From positions 727,500 to 791,499 of the forward strand of contig JAJVDF010000282.1 in the NCBI GenBank assembly GCA_022410635.1: a DNA stretch of 64,000 bases, read 5' to 3'. A program made the translations under genes and the position numbers. Shown one piece after another: positions 22,376-33,089 of the stretch. Position 1 is the first letter of the stretch. Every line of letters begins with the position of its first letter. The notes beneath the pieces were generated by a model. That model did no database searches, was not told the origin of the DNA, and was given only the letters and a program-made list of their open reading frames with translations. This DNA comes from Tretioscincus oriximinensis (taxonomy: Eukaryota > Chordata > Lepidosauria > Squamata > Gymnophthalmidae).

Positions 22376-23232
22376 AATTGAATATTCAGTGTTTAAAAAA
22401 TAACTTTTATTCAGAAAGTATGAGATGTACCTTTATTTTCTTGTCAACTGGTTCTACGGTTGACTATTGTGCAATATCATTTGAAATTTCAACCAAAGCC
22501 TTAGTATTTTTTAGACTGTAAAGTGGCCTTCAAAGACTAAAGCAAACAATCTACAGCTTTTCTCTTTTTCAGAGGAATATTATATTAGCACTTTCTTTTT
22601 GAATATGAATCTTTTGTCAAAATGTTTATTTTAAATATTGTCAGAAATTGTATTAAGGGAGGGAAAATAAGACTTATTTGGGAATTGTAAATGGCACCTT
22701 TTTATTTCTCTAGATACAGTAGAAAAAAGGATTTTTATGTTTGAACGTAACATTTTATTATAGATAGCTTAGAATACATATTTATTTGGTAATCAAGGAG
22801 AAAATAAGTCATTCTAACGGTGCCTTCTTGCTTTTTTAAGGCCACTTTTTAAAAAATGTCCAAATGATTATTATTTTTCCAGAAACAAAAACAAATTTTA
22901 TTCCTCTCCATTAAGAACTTCAGATATGCTTTCAGAATGGTGTAGTATCCAAACCCCAACTTTTTTTTCTACTGTTATCTTGATCTGTTTAGAAGGATTA
23001 TGGATTCATTTGTGGATCTGTCAGAGCATGTTACTGAAGCAATATTCATTGTTTGAGGAACTTCCAAAATGTTTAAAATTAAAAAATAAGGGAGAAATAT
23101 CTGTATCAAAGGACTTTTTATGTGTAAATAAGGAAAATTCAAATTAGGTGCAAAACGTAAAGCGGCAAAGCAACAGTTTGTCTTTTACTGGAAAAAAATA
23201 ACACTGCCTAATGTGTATTTCTATCCTGGGAC
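22376..23232. other. AT-rich intergenic or distal UTR
   Basis: No repeat is recognised. An open frame runs through 22882-23147 after TTTTTCCAG, but it has no identifiable protein features. I see no supported gene. Confidence 0.5.
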
Positions 23233-23555
23233 AGGGTTGCTGCATAAAAACTGGGATAAAACTTTATACCTTTAATGGATATAGAATAGGGTTACCACAT
23301 AAAAATCGGGATAAAACACTTTCCCCCAGATGCTGCAGGAGGCATTATAAGGTGCTTCACCTTGGGAGAAAATTCCTCTTATATAATCATTAAAGGTGCA
23401 AAGTTTTAATCCAGATTTTATGTGGTAACCTTAATATAGAAGAGAGCAATTTTCACCAAGTGCAGCTTATAATGCCTGCACCACCTGTGAGAGAAATCAC
23501 TTGTACACGTGCATTAAAAGTGCAAACTTTTATCCCAGTTTTATGTGGTAACCCT
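23233..23555. mobile_element. nested pair of hAT-type MITEs (outer copy)
   Basis: The outer copy begins CAGGGTTGCTGCATAAAAAC and ends TTTTATGTGGTAACCCTA. It is split by a second family member at 23287-23433. Its inner halves (CTTTATACCTTTAATGG and GCATTAAAAGTGCAAAC) lie on either side of the insertion. No clear outer target duplication is seen. Confidence 0.75.
23287..23433. mobile_element. inner hAT-type MITE, perfect 8-bp duplication
   Basis: Ends TAGGGTTACCACATAAAA and TTTTATGTGGTAACCTTA, with ATATAGAA at 23279-23286 and again at 23434-23441. Its insertion inside another copy shows that the family was mobile in at least two rounds. Confidence 0.88.
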
Positions 23556-23608
23556 ATATTGTGACTTCATAAGAAAATGAATATTTTATGTTGCTCTCCC
23601 CATTTCAG

Positions 23609-23751
23609 GAACCATGTATGTAACTTTAGTTTTTTACTACCGCATATGTTGCTGGAAAAGTTTTAAGCAATACCGAGAAGTTGACTACATCCAGCAAACA
23701 TCCTCAGGTCCTCCATTAAAACTAAATAAATCTCAAGAATATGCCTTCTGA
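23609..23751 (+). CDS. unidentified terminal-exon-like ORF, membrane-protein tail
   Basis: After an acceptor-like CCCCATTTCAG (23598-23608), a frame runs from 23609 (two bases completing a codon) to TGA at 23749-23751. The translation starts TMYVTLVFYYRICCW, a hydrophobic Cys-rich stretch followed by basic KSFKQYRE, then a polar tail ending LNKSQEYAF. This looks like the end of a transmembrane helix with its stop-transfer residues and a short cytoplasmic tail. An AT-rich UTR-like stretch follows, with AATAAA at about 24109. I do not recognise the protein and find no convincing upstream exon. It may be the last exon of an unannotated membrane protein, a relic, or chance. Confidence 0.35.
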
Positions 23752-24387
23752 AGTCTTAAGAATTAGAATTGTGAAGTGTTTTGAGTTAAATGAGATGATG
23801 TGTAGTTCTTTGCTACTTAAAACCAACATTCACGTAGTATACTGTAATTTAAACTAAGAAATTGTTTCATGAAAGATTAGCTCACTGAGAAATTACCATA
23901 ATTCTTCCAATCTAACCCAGAGTAAAGTGTTTTAAGACTGCACCTTTAACGGCAATAATTTCCAGTATGTATTTTGTATNCCCTTTACCTTTTTAATGTG
24001 ATTATACAAGCTTATTTGTTTTTTAAAAAACACATATNGTAAAAAAAAAGCTTTGTTATTAACATGCATACCCTAAAGTACCTGTAAACTCATCTGTCCA
24101 AAGCTACAATAAAAATAAAATTGGAGCAGAGATTTTTCAGTTGTATTTGTGTTTTTCTTCTATGTAAAGAATATATGACACACAAAACTGTTTTTTCGCT
24201 CTTGATCCTACATTAGCTCTAAGACTGTGATCAGACAGGACTGTAATTGGTCAACTTTTGAAGAAAAACTTCAGAAAGTGTATGTCAGTTATGAGAAATC
24301 TACCTCTTTTCCCCACAGCATCTTACTTTAGCCCAGAGCCATTATGCTTTAAAGGAGCCATGGGAAGCGTCCACTTAAACACAGGGT
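23752..24387 (+). other. UTR-like sequence with clustered AATAAA
   Basis: AT-rich, repeat-free sequence after the unidentified ORF. ACAATAAAAATAAAATTGG (about 24107-24125) carries two overlapping polyadenylation hexamers. It could be the 3' end of WIPF1 or of the unidentified transcript. Confidence 0.35.
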
Positions 24388-24672
24388 ATGGAAATGTCAA
24401 AAAGTGAAGGAATGTTGGGAGAAAGTGAAAAGAGAAATATATTCCCATTGCAGTTAAGAATAACAAATAAAATGGCAATATTACATGGTGATTTGGATAC
24501 AGTTATGCCTGTAATGGTGAGGGGTGCTATAGATAAAATAATTTCATGTGCTCAGATGGCTATAGTAAATGGGTGGAAAGGTAGAGCATTATGGAAGATA
24601 CAATGTGTGAACTGCAATGTGATTGCAACTGNAATTTCTAACTACAGAATAAAAAANTTGGGAAATGCTTGA
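24388..24672 (+). mobile_element. possible L1-type LINE ORF2 end, decayed
   Basis: An open frame with AIDKIISCAQMAIVNGWKG resembles the region near the C terminus of L1 ORF2, where an 'A..I.A...WK' pattern is usual. It then has GTGATTGCAACTG and an A-rich end. A similar 3' part lies at 46676-46925. Confidence 0.4.
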
Positions 24673-24726
24673 AAAGGAAATAAAAACAAAAATGGTGGAT
24701 AGAAAATATATATAAACAGTATCTCA

Positions 24727-25110
24727 AGGTGGGAAGAAAAACAGCATTTCTTCAGCCAAGAGCCAGGTGTGTTTTCAAGGATCTTCGAAAATAATAAAGT
24801 GATGGTGACTGATGCACCGCAAGGGGGAGATTCCTTAGTCTGGTGGCAACCACTGAGAAGACCCTGCCCCGGGTTCCCACTCCATTTGCTATTCAGAGGG
24901 ATGGTACAACTAGGAGGGCCTTCCCTGCAGATCTTAAGACATGGGCAAGTTGAAATGGGAAAGTCAACACCTTCAATTGGTCTTGGTAGCAGACTAGCAG
25001 CCAGTGCAGCTCTTTCAAGACTGGCATGATGTGTGTGGAGTCAGTCATGACATTCTGAAGATAAGCCACAGACAAAAATAACTCCCCATGTTTGTCCTGT
25101 AATCCAGGTG
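24727..25110 (-). mobile_element. L2-like LINE 3' fragment (older)
   Basis: CAGCATTTCTTCAGCCAAGA, CCTTCAATTGGTCTTGGTAG and CAGTGCAGCTCTTTCAAGAC align in order with the intact element at 25207-27035. On the minus strand it encodes MPVLKELHWLLVCYQDQLKV. It is decayed. Confidence 0.8.
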
Positions 25111-25206
25111 TTCCTGACGCAAGCAATTAATTCCATTGGAGATTTATTCCACAGTATTGTTTTATAATCACTATTCCCACCCATCAACTTGAAAAAACAT
25201 CAGATT

Positions 25207-27035
25207 TATTTATTTATTTTTATTTTATTTAAAGATTTTTACCCCGCCCTTCCCCCCGAAGGTGTCCAGGGCGGCTTACAAAAGTTAAAAATTCAGGTCG
25301 TCATGACCTTCACAACATTAAAACCATAAAAGAAACACAAGAATTTAAAATGTCGTCCTCTGATGGGGGAGCTAACCCGAAAAGGCCCGGGTGAAGAGAC
25401 AGGTCTTTACCAGGCGCCGAAAAGATTGTAAAGATGGCGCCAGGCGTGCTTCCGGGGGGAGGCCATTCCATAGTATCGGGGCCACCACCGAGAAAGCTCT
25501 TCCCCGCGCCCCCGCCCCCCTTATCCTAGAGCAGGAGGGGACGACTAGAAGGCCCTCTCCTTCTGATCGCAGNGACCGGGCGGGACTATATGGGAAAAGA
25601 CGTTCCCTCAAGTATTCAGGACCCAAACCGTTTAGGGCTTTATACGTCAGTATAAGCACCTTGAATTGGGCTCGGTAGCGAATAGGTAGCCAGTGCAGTT
25701 CTTTGAGGACCGGCGTGATGGACGTCCGGCCAGACACACCCGACAGCAGACGAGCTGCTGCATTCTGCACTAGCTCCAGCCTCCGAACCGTCTTCAAGGG
25801 AAGCCCCACGTAGAGTGCATTGCAGTAGTCTAATCTGGAGGTTACCAGAGCATGAAGAACCGTGGCCAAAGACCCCCTGTCCAGGAACGGCCGCAACTGG
25901 CGGACCAGTCGTAAGTAGGAAAATGCCGTTCTAGCTGTCGCTGCCACCTGACCTTCCAGTGACAGTGACGAGTCAAGAAGGACACCCAGATCACATACCT
26001 GTTCCTTCTGGAGCAAACCTGCTCCGTCAAGAACCGGAAGTCTATCAAGTTTCTGGACACGGGATCCCTTAACCAATAGCACTTCCGTCTTGTCAGGGTT
26101 CAGCCTCAGTTTGTTAGATCCCATCCAGCCCTTGATCGCCTCCAGGCAGCGGTCCAGCACCGCCACCGCCTCACCTGATTCCGATGGCATGGCGAGATAG
26201 AGCTGGGTGTCATCAGCATATTGATGGCACCCTACTCCAAACCGCCTGATGACCTCACCCAGCGGCTTCATGTAGATGTTAAAGAGCATGGGAGACAGGA
26301 TCGAACCCTGAGGCACTCCACACGAGAGCACCCAGGGTGTTGATACGCAGTCCCCCATTGCTATCTTCTGGAGTCGTCCCCGGAGGTAGGAAGAGAACCA
26401 CTGCAGGACAGTACCTCCCAGTCCCAGCCCCCGAAGACGCTCCAGAAGGATACCATGGTCGATGGTATCAAAAGCCGCTGAGAGATCCAGGAGTATCAAC
26501 AGGGACCCAGTGCCCCTGTCTCTCTCCTGGAGTAGGTCATCCATCAGGGCGACCAAGGCTGTCTCGGTGCCGAACCCCCCCCCTGAAGCCGGATTGACAA
26601 GGATCTAGATAATCAGCTTCTTCCAAGCGAGCCTGCAGCTGGGCGGCCACCACCCTTTCCAAGACCTTGCCCAGGTATGGTATATTCGCCACCGGGNGGT
26701 AGTTATTCAGGACCTCCGGATCCAGGGAAGCCCTCTTGAGGAGGGGGCGAATCAGCGCCTCTTTCAAAGCCACCGGGACCTCCCCCTCCCGCAAGGAGGC
26801 GTTGACAATTCCCTGGATCCAACCGGCCAGACCGCCCCTGCTGGCCTTAACCAACCAAGAGGGGCAAGGATCAAGGGGACAGGTGGTAGGCCTCCCATCC
26901 ATCAGCAGCTTGTCCACCTCTTCAGGACCCAACAACCGAAACTGATCCCATACAACAGGACCAGACGTTGCACTGGACACCTCCCTTCGATCACTGCTCA
27001 ACGTGGAGTCCAATTCCGTCCGAATCTGAGCGACT
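25207..27035 (-). mobile_element. L2-like non-LTR retrotransposon, 3' half with reverse transcriptase
   Basis: On the minus strand the reading frame runs from 27013 to 25372 with one break in the C-run near 26575-26583. The N-terminal part (26537-27013) has PVANIPYLGKVLERVVAAQL and ADYLDPCQSGFR. The longer part (394 codons, 25372-26556) has AAFDTIDHGILLERL, CGVPQGSILSPMLFNIYM, the catalytic YADDTQLY box, LNPDKTEVLLV and LKELHWLPIRYRAQFK. The enzyme copies element RNA at the target site. The YADDTQLY and LHWLPI motifs place it in the L2 group. The 3' end is an AT-rich simple tail at 25207-25240. The 5' part (endonuclease) is missing. Few stops mean it is young. Confidence 0.9.
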
Positions 27036-27640
27036 TAGGAGGATTTTTAACTAGAATAGGAAAAAAGGGAATTGTAATAAATGGACCATCCTCACAATTG
27101 AGAGAAATAAAAAAATGTAAACTTGTTAGGTTCAGTATTGTAACCTGGTTTTTTAATTCTAGTGCTTTTAAAATCTAGTGGGCCTCATGCTGGACTATAA
27201 ATAAGCGTTTGTACTGAATTCAGATGAGGCTTTCTAACTGGAAAAGAGGAAGTTGTTGTAGCACATTATTTTGTTACAAGCTTCACCTGCAGGCAAACAT
27301 AACCTAAATCCCCCATATGTTAAATCCGGTTTGCAACAACAGTATAGCAACTATTGTATCTTTAACTATTTAAAGGGAAAAAAAACAGGGTTACTACAGT
27401 AGGCAGTTATATAGCATAGTAAAAAAGATACCAGAAAAGACCACCCTATTTACATACAGGACAAGAGGCGCGTGAGAGATAGCAGATAAAAAGGGAAGTG
27501 AAACAACTCTATTAAGTAAGACGAACCAAGACAAGGCGACTCAACTACTCCGAATTATTTCCAGGGGATTTAAAACAAAATCCCGTTTAACGAGAGGTTC
27601 AGGAGGAAAAGAGGCAGGAGGAGGATAAGGGTGGGAGTTA
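27036..27640. other. intergenic
   Basis: AT-rich and unremarkable. No ORF or repeat is recognised. Confidence 0.6.
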
Positions 27641-27644
27641 TTCC

Positions 27645-27830
27645 AGGGTTCTGTCCCCACACTGGAACACTATTTCAGAACAGAGCTCTTGGCCACCCAC
27701 ACATGCCAGTGTAGGCTATGGCAGGCCCCATTCGGGGCCTGCCATAGCCTATACTAGCATGAAGATGGCAGGTTCCTATTCCTAGATAGAGCCCAGAATA
27801 AAACTTAGTGTGGGGACACAGCCCTGCTTG
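27645..27830. mobile_element. palindromic MITE, copy 1
   Basis: The ends are CTGTCCCCACACTGG and AGTGTGGGGACACAG. The centre is an 18-nt perfect inverted repeat (27712-27729 and 27734-27751) with a 4-nt loop, core GGCAGGCCCCATTCGGGGCC. It is one of at least five copies in the window. Confidence 0.85.
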
Positions 27831-27839
27831 CCTAAGACT

Positions 27840-27990
27840 TTAATCCTTTTCACTGAGGCTTTTCATGGGACAGCACTTGGCCACCCATTCGGGGCCTGCC
27901 ATAGCCTACACTAGCATGCAGGTGGCAGGCACCTATTCCGAGATATGGCTCACAATAAGGCTGAGTGGGGGACAGGATATGTGTGTGGCC
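27840..27990. mobile_element. palindromic MITE, copy 2 (one arm shortened)
   Basis: GGGACAGCACTTGGCCACCC joins directly to ATTCGGGGCCTGCCATAGCC, so most of the left central arm is lost. The right part GGCTGAGTGGGGGACAGG matches the other copies. Confidence 0.75.
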
Positions 27991-27991
27991 C

Positions 27992-28166
27992 TGTGCTCAC
28001 TGAGCCTTNTTCTAGGTCATACCTCAGTACAGAGCTTGCCCATCCACAGGCCAGTATAGACTATGGCAAGCCTTATTCGGGGCCTGCCATAGCCTACACT
28101 AGCGTGTAGACGGCAGGCTACTCTTCCAAGATATAGGCCAGAATAAGGCTCAACGGGGGCAGGACC
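27992..28166. mobile_element. palindromic MITE, copy 3
   Basis: CCCTGTGCTCACTGAGCCTT at the left, AGACTATGGCAAGCC and GGGGCCTGCCATAGCCT in the centre, AATAAGGCTCAACGGGGGCA at the right. It touches the CpG island. Confidence 0.8.
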
Positions 28167-28960
28167 CGTGTGCGTCTTTCTGCCCGCCGCCATTTTAGGC
28201 CGCGCCGCCGCTCTAGTGATGAACTCGCCGCCCTCAGACGCTTGGGGCGGGGCCTCGCGGTGCAAACCCGCCTCTGCGGCTTGCTGGGTCCCATACCCGG
28301 GTCTCTCTCCTTCCCACGTTCAGCTGTTTCCCTTTTGGCCAGAACACCACGACGACGACCGTCGAAGGCCAGCGGGTGGCGATGCCGCACTTGTTTTCCC
28401 TGCCGCTGCAGGGGGGGTGACGACGACGACGGCGGCGGCGGCGGCGACGAGGCGGGAAGATAAACAAGGCGGCCGCCGCGTCTTCTGGGCTGCCCCGCTC
28501 GTTCCCCTCACAGCCACGCCGTGCGCGCGAGAGCAGCAGCAGCAGCAAGGGACGGCGGCAGCAGCCAGGTGGGAATGGGGGTGGGCTGAGGTCGGGGGGT
28601 TCACTGTTCGGGGCCTGGGAGCCAAAGCCGCCTCCTGCAGCCGCCCGCCCTGCCGCCAGTAGCTTCCCAAAGTGAATGAAACCGCCGCATCCACAGCAAC
28701 CCCGTCGGGGAGGAGGCAAGTAAGGAGGGAGGCACGAGAGGGACTCGGGGCTCCCTCCGGCCCCTGGGGCCCTCAGGTCTGGGGCGGCGGCGCGTTTGCC
28801 CTCACCGCAAAGCGTTCCCCGCCTCCCCGTAATTGGTTACCTCCCAGTTTCCCCCCTCGTGCGGGGCTTCGTTTTGCACGACAGCTGGTTATTTGGATAG
28901 ATCCTGCCCGACAGCTGCCCGCACGGAGACCTTCGGGTATAGGGCGGGCGCATAAGTATA
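28150..28960 (+). promoter_or_regulatory. GPR155: CpG island, probable GPR155 promoter and first exon
   Basis: Composition changes abruptly to GC- and CpG-rich, with CGACGACGGCGGCGGCGG and many GGCGGG Sp1-type boxes. It lies 4-5 kb upstream of the GPR155 start exon on the same strand, so it is the natural promoter. Plausible first-exon donors are CAGCCAG/GTGGGA at 28568 and GGCAA/GTAAGG at 28719; the second is the better consensus. No TATA box is seen, as is normal for CpG-island promoters. Open frames here on both strands are composition artefacts. Confidence 0.75.
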
Positions 28961-29377
28961 AATAAATATTATCTCCTTTTCCCTTCGGTTGTCAGGAAGG
29001 GGTGGGTGGGGGGGGGGGTTTCCCTCAGGTTGGCATCCGCAGACGGCGAGGAGTTCGCATGCCAAGCCAAGCCAAGCCCCGCAACCTGCTCCTGAAACCG
29101 GCTGCGGGACTGACTCCTGGCGCGGGCGAGATTTGACCCTTCGCTTTAATCAGTTAAGCGTCAGCAGAGCCAGGTGTTGGCTGGCAGGCGCGTCAGGGCC
29201 ACACCTTGCCTATGGGCGCGTCCCCACGTCCCTTATTTATTCCACGATGATTGGATATTTCTCAATTAAGCATGGATGTTCTGGAGTAAACCCTTCCCCA
29301 TCCCCATAGTACTTTATTGTGGAATATCCAGTTATAGTGAAATAAATAAGGGATGGGGGACGGGGGGGGGGGCAGAC

Positions 29378-29640
29378 TTAGGCCCTGTCCCCACTGAGCC
29401 TTATTCCGGTTTATATCTCTGGTCAGGGCTTGGCCATGCAAGTCCTCCTATCCAGAGCTACAGTCCAGAATTTGGCTTCGTAGGGACAGTGCCTAGATCT
29501 CAGAATTGGAACCTGCCATCTACATGCTAGTGTAGACTATGGCAGGCCCCGAATGGGGCCTGCCATAGTCTACACTGGTATGTGGGTGGCTATGCTCTGT
29601 ACTGAGGTACAACACATCATAAGGCTCAGTGGGGAACAAG
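29378..29640. mobile_element. palindromic MITE, copy 4 (compound)
   Basis: Ends CCCTGTCCCCACTGAGCCTT and ATAAGGCTCAGTGGGGAACA. The centre is a 21-nt perfect inverted repeat (29530-29550 and 29555-29575) with a 4-nt loop. The left side holds an extra truncated copy (CAGAATTTGGCTTCGTAGGG), so two insertions may be nested. Confidence 0.85.
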
Positions 29641-29825
29641 TTCGGCTTTTAAAGGAGCTTGAGGACACATGGAGGCTTCAGCGGTTATAAAATACACAAC
29701 CACATCAGGAATTAATGTGCTGCTTAATTTTTTTAAATAAATCCCCGTCAAAACTGCAGGTGTGTACATGTTAGATAATGTGGCCCTGGTCACACATTTG
29801 CTTTTGAACCTTCAGTCCTGAAAAA

Positions 29826-30085
29826 TGAAGAGGAGGAGGGGGAGTTGGTTTCTGTACTCCGCATTTCTCAACGCAAAGGGAATCAAAGTGGCTTACATAA
29901 CCTTCTGTTCTTCTCTTCACAACAGGCACCTTGTGAAGTAGATGGGGCTGAGAGAGCTCCAAAGAACTGTGATTAGCCCAAGGTCACCCAGCTGGGTTTT
30001 TTTTGTGGAGAAGTGCAGAATGGAACCTGGAGACATCTACATTAGAGACTGACACTCTAACCACTATACCAGACTGGCTCAAATG
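29826..30085 (-). mobile_element. tRNA-derived SINE (family B)
   Basis: In reverse: GAGTTGGTTTCTGTACTCCG, AGGGAATCAAAGTGGCTTAC, ACAGGCACCTTGTGAAGTAG, CTGAGAGAGCTCCAAAGAAC, CAAGGTCACCCAGCTGG and CTCTAACCACTATACCAGAC. The last is the tRNA-like head with an A-box remnant. It is the minus-strand counterpart of 55371-55614. Confidence 0.85.
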
Positions 30086-30255
30086 AGCTTAATCTGGATT
30101 TTTTTCTGGACTAAACCAGATTCTTTGGGACTAAAGAAAGAGAATTAAGGAAAAAGTGGCAGATAGAGAACAGGGCTGTTTCCATGATCACACTTTGACA
30201 CAAACTTTTAATCCATATTTAGTCCTGAAGAACTGAGTTAAGCCAAGAAAATCTA

Positions 30256-30335
30256 GCACGGGGGCCTTGTAGCACTTTAGAGACTAACAAGAAAAAGACA
30301 GGTACCATGAGCTTCCATTGACAAGTATAGACTGG
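30256..30335 (+). repeat. dispersed repeat, 'CTACTTCTTCAG' family
   Basis: GGGGGCCTTGTAGCACTTTA, GAGACTAACAAGAAAAAG and ACCATGAGCTTCCATTGAC are a short copy of the repeat that forms the palindrome at 22159. Confidence 0.65.
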
Positions 30336-31699
30336 TCCAGTAGCCGCCTTCCTTTAAGCAGAAGAAATGTTTTCAGTGGGCAGGACTGGGCATAGATTGG
30401 CTAAAAGACACTTCCTCCAGGCTTGTTAGGAGTTGTAATCTTTAGGGCAGGGCCTCAGGCAGCCTGGGCAGAAGACCACACTTTACAGCAGGCCCCACTG
30501 CTGGCACATAACAGGTCTGTTTCACTTTTTTCATATTTTGGCTGTCTGTTGCTGCAGACACTTGTCATTGTGAAAAAGTGGTGTAGAAAAGCAGGCAGAA
30601 ATATACTGCAAGTTAAAACAATAAAACAGGAAACAAATTATGACAGGAAGAAGATGGCAATTGGTGGTTGTTTACATCTGGAACCCCGTCTATACTTTTC
30701 CAGATGCTTCCTACAAAAAAATATTTTCCTGGTTTAACCCAGGAATTTAAAATAGATTAAAAGTACATATTGAAAAAGCACCTTTTACTTAGAAAGTTTT
30801 CATTTCATCTTCAGTCCCCAAAGAATGGGATCTTATCTAGAAAAAAACCCTGATTAACTTTTTTCTTAAGGACTGAAAATAAACTGAAGGTTTAAAAGTA
30901 AAGGTTTGACCAGGGCCAAAGACTAACGTTAAGATTATTTTTGGCTTCTCATTTTCCATTTTAGAAAAGCAAATAAAAATAATTTGGTCTTCCACCTCCA
31001 ATTTAAAACAAAGGTTGCTTTCAATAATATTTAAAATGTTTGTTTTATATAGATGCATTCACATAAATGGTGAGGCTCACCTGACACGTTGTGCCTATCA
31101 GATTAGAGAGCAAAAGACTCATCAAAGATGATTGTCTGTGTATAAAGCAAGAAAATTAAGTCTAATAAGGGGTGCAAAGTTCTGTCCTGGATTTTCGGTG
31201 GGAACCTTAGCCTAATAATGCTGTTTCAGCCTTTTGGATTCTTGCCTGTGGTTTAAACAGAAGGGCTTTGATCAGATTTATTATCCCTTCAGCCCAAATC
31301 TGTTAAAAGGTCATTAATAGAGAAGTTGGCAACATAGGCCATTAATAGAGAAGCTGCTATAATCTCCTTTACCTGACAATTATTCAGAGAATTTGAGTAA
31401 CATAAAGATTCGATTAAAATCATTTTCAAACTAAATAAGTGAAACCTTTTATACATTAATAAAGTAAGGATTTGGATTAGTTGAATCTTAACAGAAAGAT
31501 GCTTCTGTGTGGGATTGAAAACGGTTCTGTGTCACCTGGGGAAAATATCAATTCTGCCTTCGGCCATGGGTTGAAATTGGATGGTGGCCATTGTTTCTTG
31601 GGCTGAGTGCCCCTTTTGTTCCAACTGTTTCCAACTGAAACCCAGCTTCTATATTTCTTGACTTTGCTCTGGAATATTCAATAAAATGGAAGTGAGGTG

Positions 31700-31880
31700 A
31701 AGGTAATCAATGGAGCCCTGTTGAATCAGGCCACATTCAGCCTCATAGAATGGCCTGCTGGTTCTGGAAAGTAGAATCATAGAGTCGGAAGGGACCTCCA
31801 GGGTCATCGGGTCCAACCCCCTGCTCGATGCAGGATTCATTAAACCATCCCAGACAGATGACTGTCCAGTTTCTGTTTGA
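31700..31880 (-). mobile_element. CR1 3' UTR fragment
   Basis: AGAATCATAGAGTCGGAAGG and GGGTCCAACCCCCTGCTCGA are the well-known amniote CR1 3' UTR pattern in reverse. GCCCTGTTGAATCAGGCCAC, from another CR1 end, precedes it. Confidence 0.85.
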
Positions 31881-33089
31881 AAAAGGGCAGAGAAGGGCAA
31901 AACTTTTACCTGTCTTAATTCCCTGTCATTGGACTTTAGAGGTATCCTGGCTGACCTTCTGAAACTGGAGGCAGTACCTGGGCATGCATTGGGTTGCTTA
32001 TCATTCATAAAATGATTCTTAATCCTTTCCTAAAGTTATGATTGTTGTCACCACACCTTCTGATAACTCCAAAGACCTTCTGGGTAAGATTTCAACTTCT
32101 ATGGGCATGAATGAGGGATGTGTCCTGGGGCCAGTAGGGTTTGTTTTTCCACTCATTGTGAATTTCTTCTGTAAATTAATGATAAATTTGTCCTTCGTCT
32201 TCCTTTGGTTGCTGCTCTGCTGTTTTTCTGTGCTCCCTCCTCTCAGTGCACAACTACAGTACTTATTTCCCTGGCTACCCACATTACATAATTTATTACC
32301 AACAGCTGTGAATACCTTAAAGGTATAACATATATGTACACTATTTGTTCCAGAATTTCCCAATAACCAGTTATCCATTCTTAATATATCTTTATTGTAT
32401 GTTTTGCATTTTGTAATTCTGTCACTTACTGACTTGTGAGATTTTACATTATTTATTTACATTTATACCCCGCCCATACCCGAAGGTCTCGGGGTGGCAG
32501 CAACAACAACAAAACTATAAAATTTACATTTTAAAACTGTAACGCTCAGTATCTGAAGGTGGACATGCACATGACATACTATCTTGCCAGCCATTTTGTT
32601 CGCTTCTTGCTAAGGAAGTACAATAATTCCTCCTCATGTTATTGGATAGTTTGCCATCAATTCTTTTGACTCTCCTTCAGTTTCTTATCAAAATAATCCT
32701 CATATTAAAGCCTTCCCACAATAACCCTCTATGGCGATTCAACTCTGGTTTTCCAAGAAAACCGATAAGCCACACAACCTAGTGAGGCAAATTCAACATA
32801 AATTGAACTTTCAAGCATATTACTGACCCTGTCTGGATGCAGCCTTAATCCTATATTAAAAACTGCATTGTCAAGATAATGTTGTATCTTCACAATTATT
32901 AGCAGGTCAACCCAACCAGATATCGCCTAATGAGCAACAATTGTTCTTTTCTTTTAAAAGGATTTATCACTATGATTATTTTTTTTGTTCAAAATGTAGC
33001 AATAACTGAATAATCAGAATTGTCTAATAATGTATTTCTTTTTTTCCAGGCCAGGATTCACAGTACAGTTATAGATGTGGTAAACAAAT

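Larger units (their letters stand above)
28961..33049 (+). other. GPR155: probable GPR155 first intron
   Basis: It holds G-runs (about 29009-29020 and 29359-29372), a palindromic MITE (29378-29640), a family B SINE (29826-30085), MITE scraps of the 'TCAGTCCTGAA' family (29789-29830, 30090-30240 and 30715-30920), a dispersed repeat (30256-30335), a CR1 3' end (31700-31880) and an L2-like tail (32445-32530). At 29220-29345 an inverted duplication (CTTATTTATTCCACGATGAT against GAAATAAATAAGGGATG) stands out. No other exon is recognised. Confidence 0.6.

Noticed and set aside
28168..28719. Long overlapping open frames on both strands in the CpG island
   Set aside because: GC-rich DNA has few stop codons. 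The translations are Ala/Arg/Pro-rich low-complexity sequence in several frames at once, as expected by composition.
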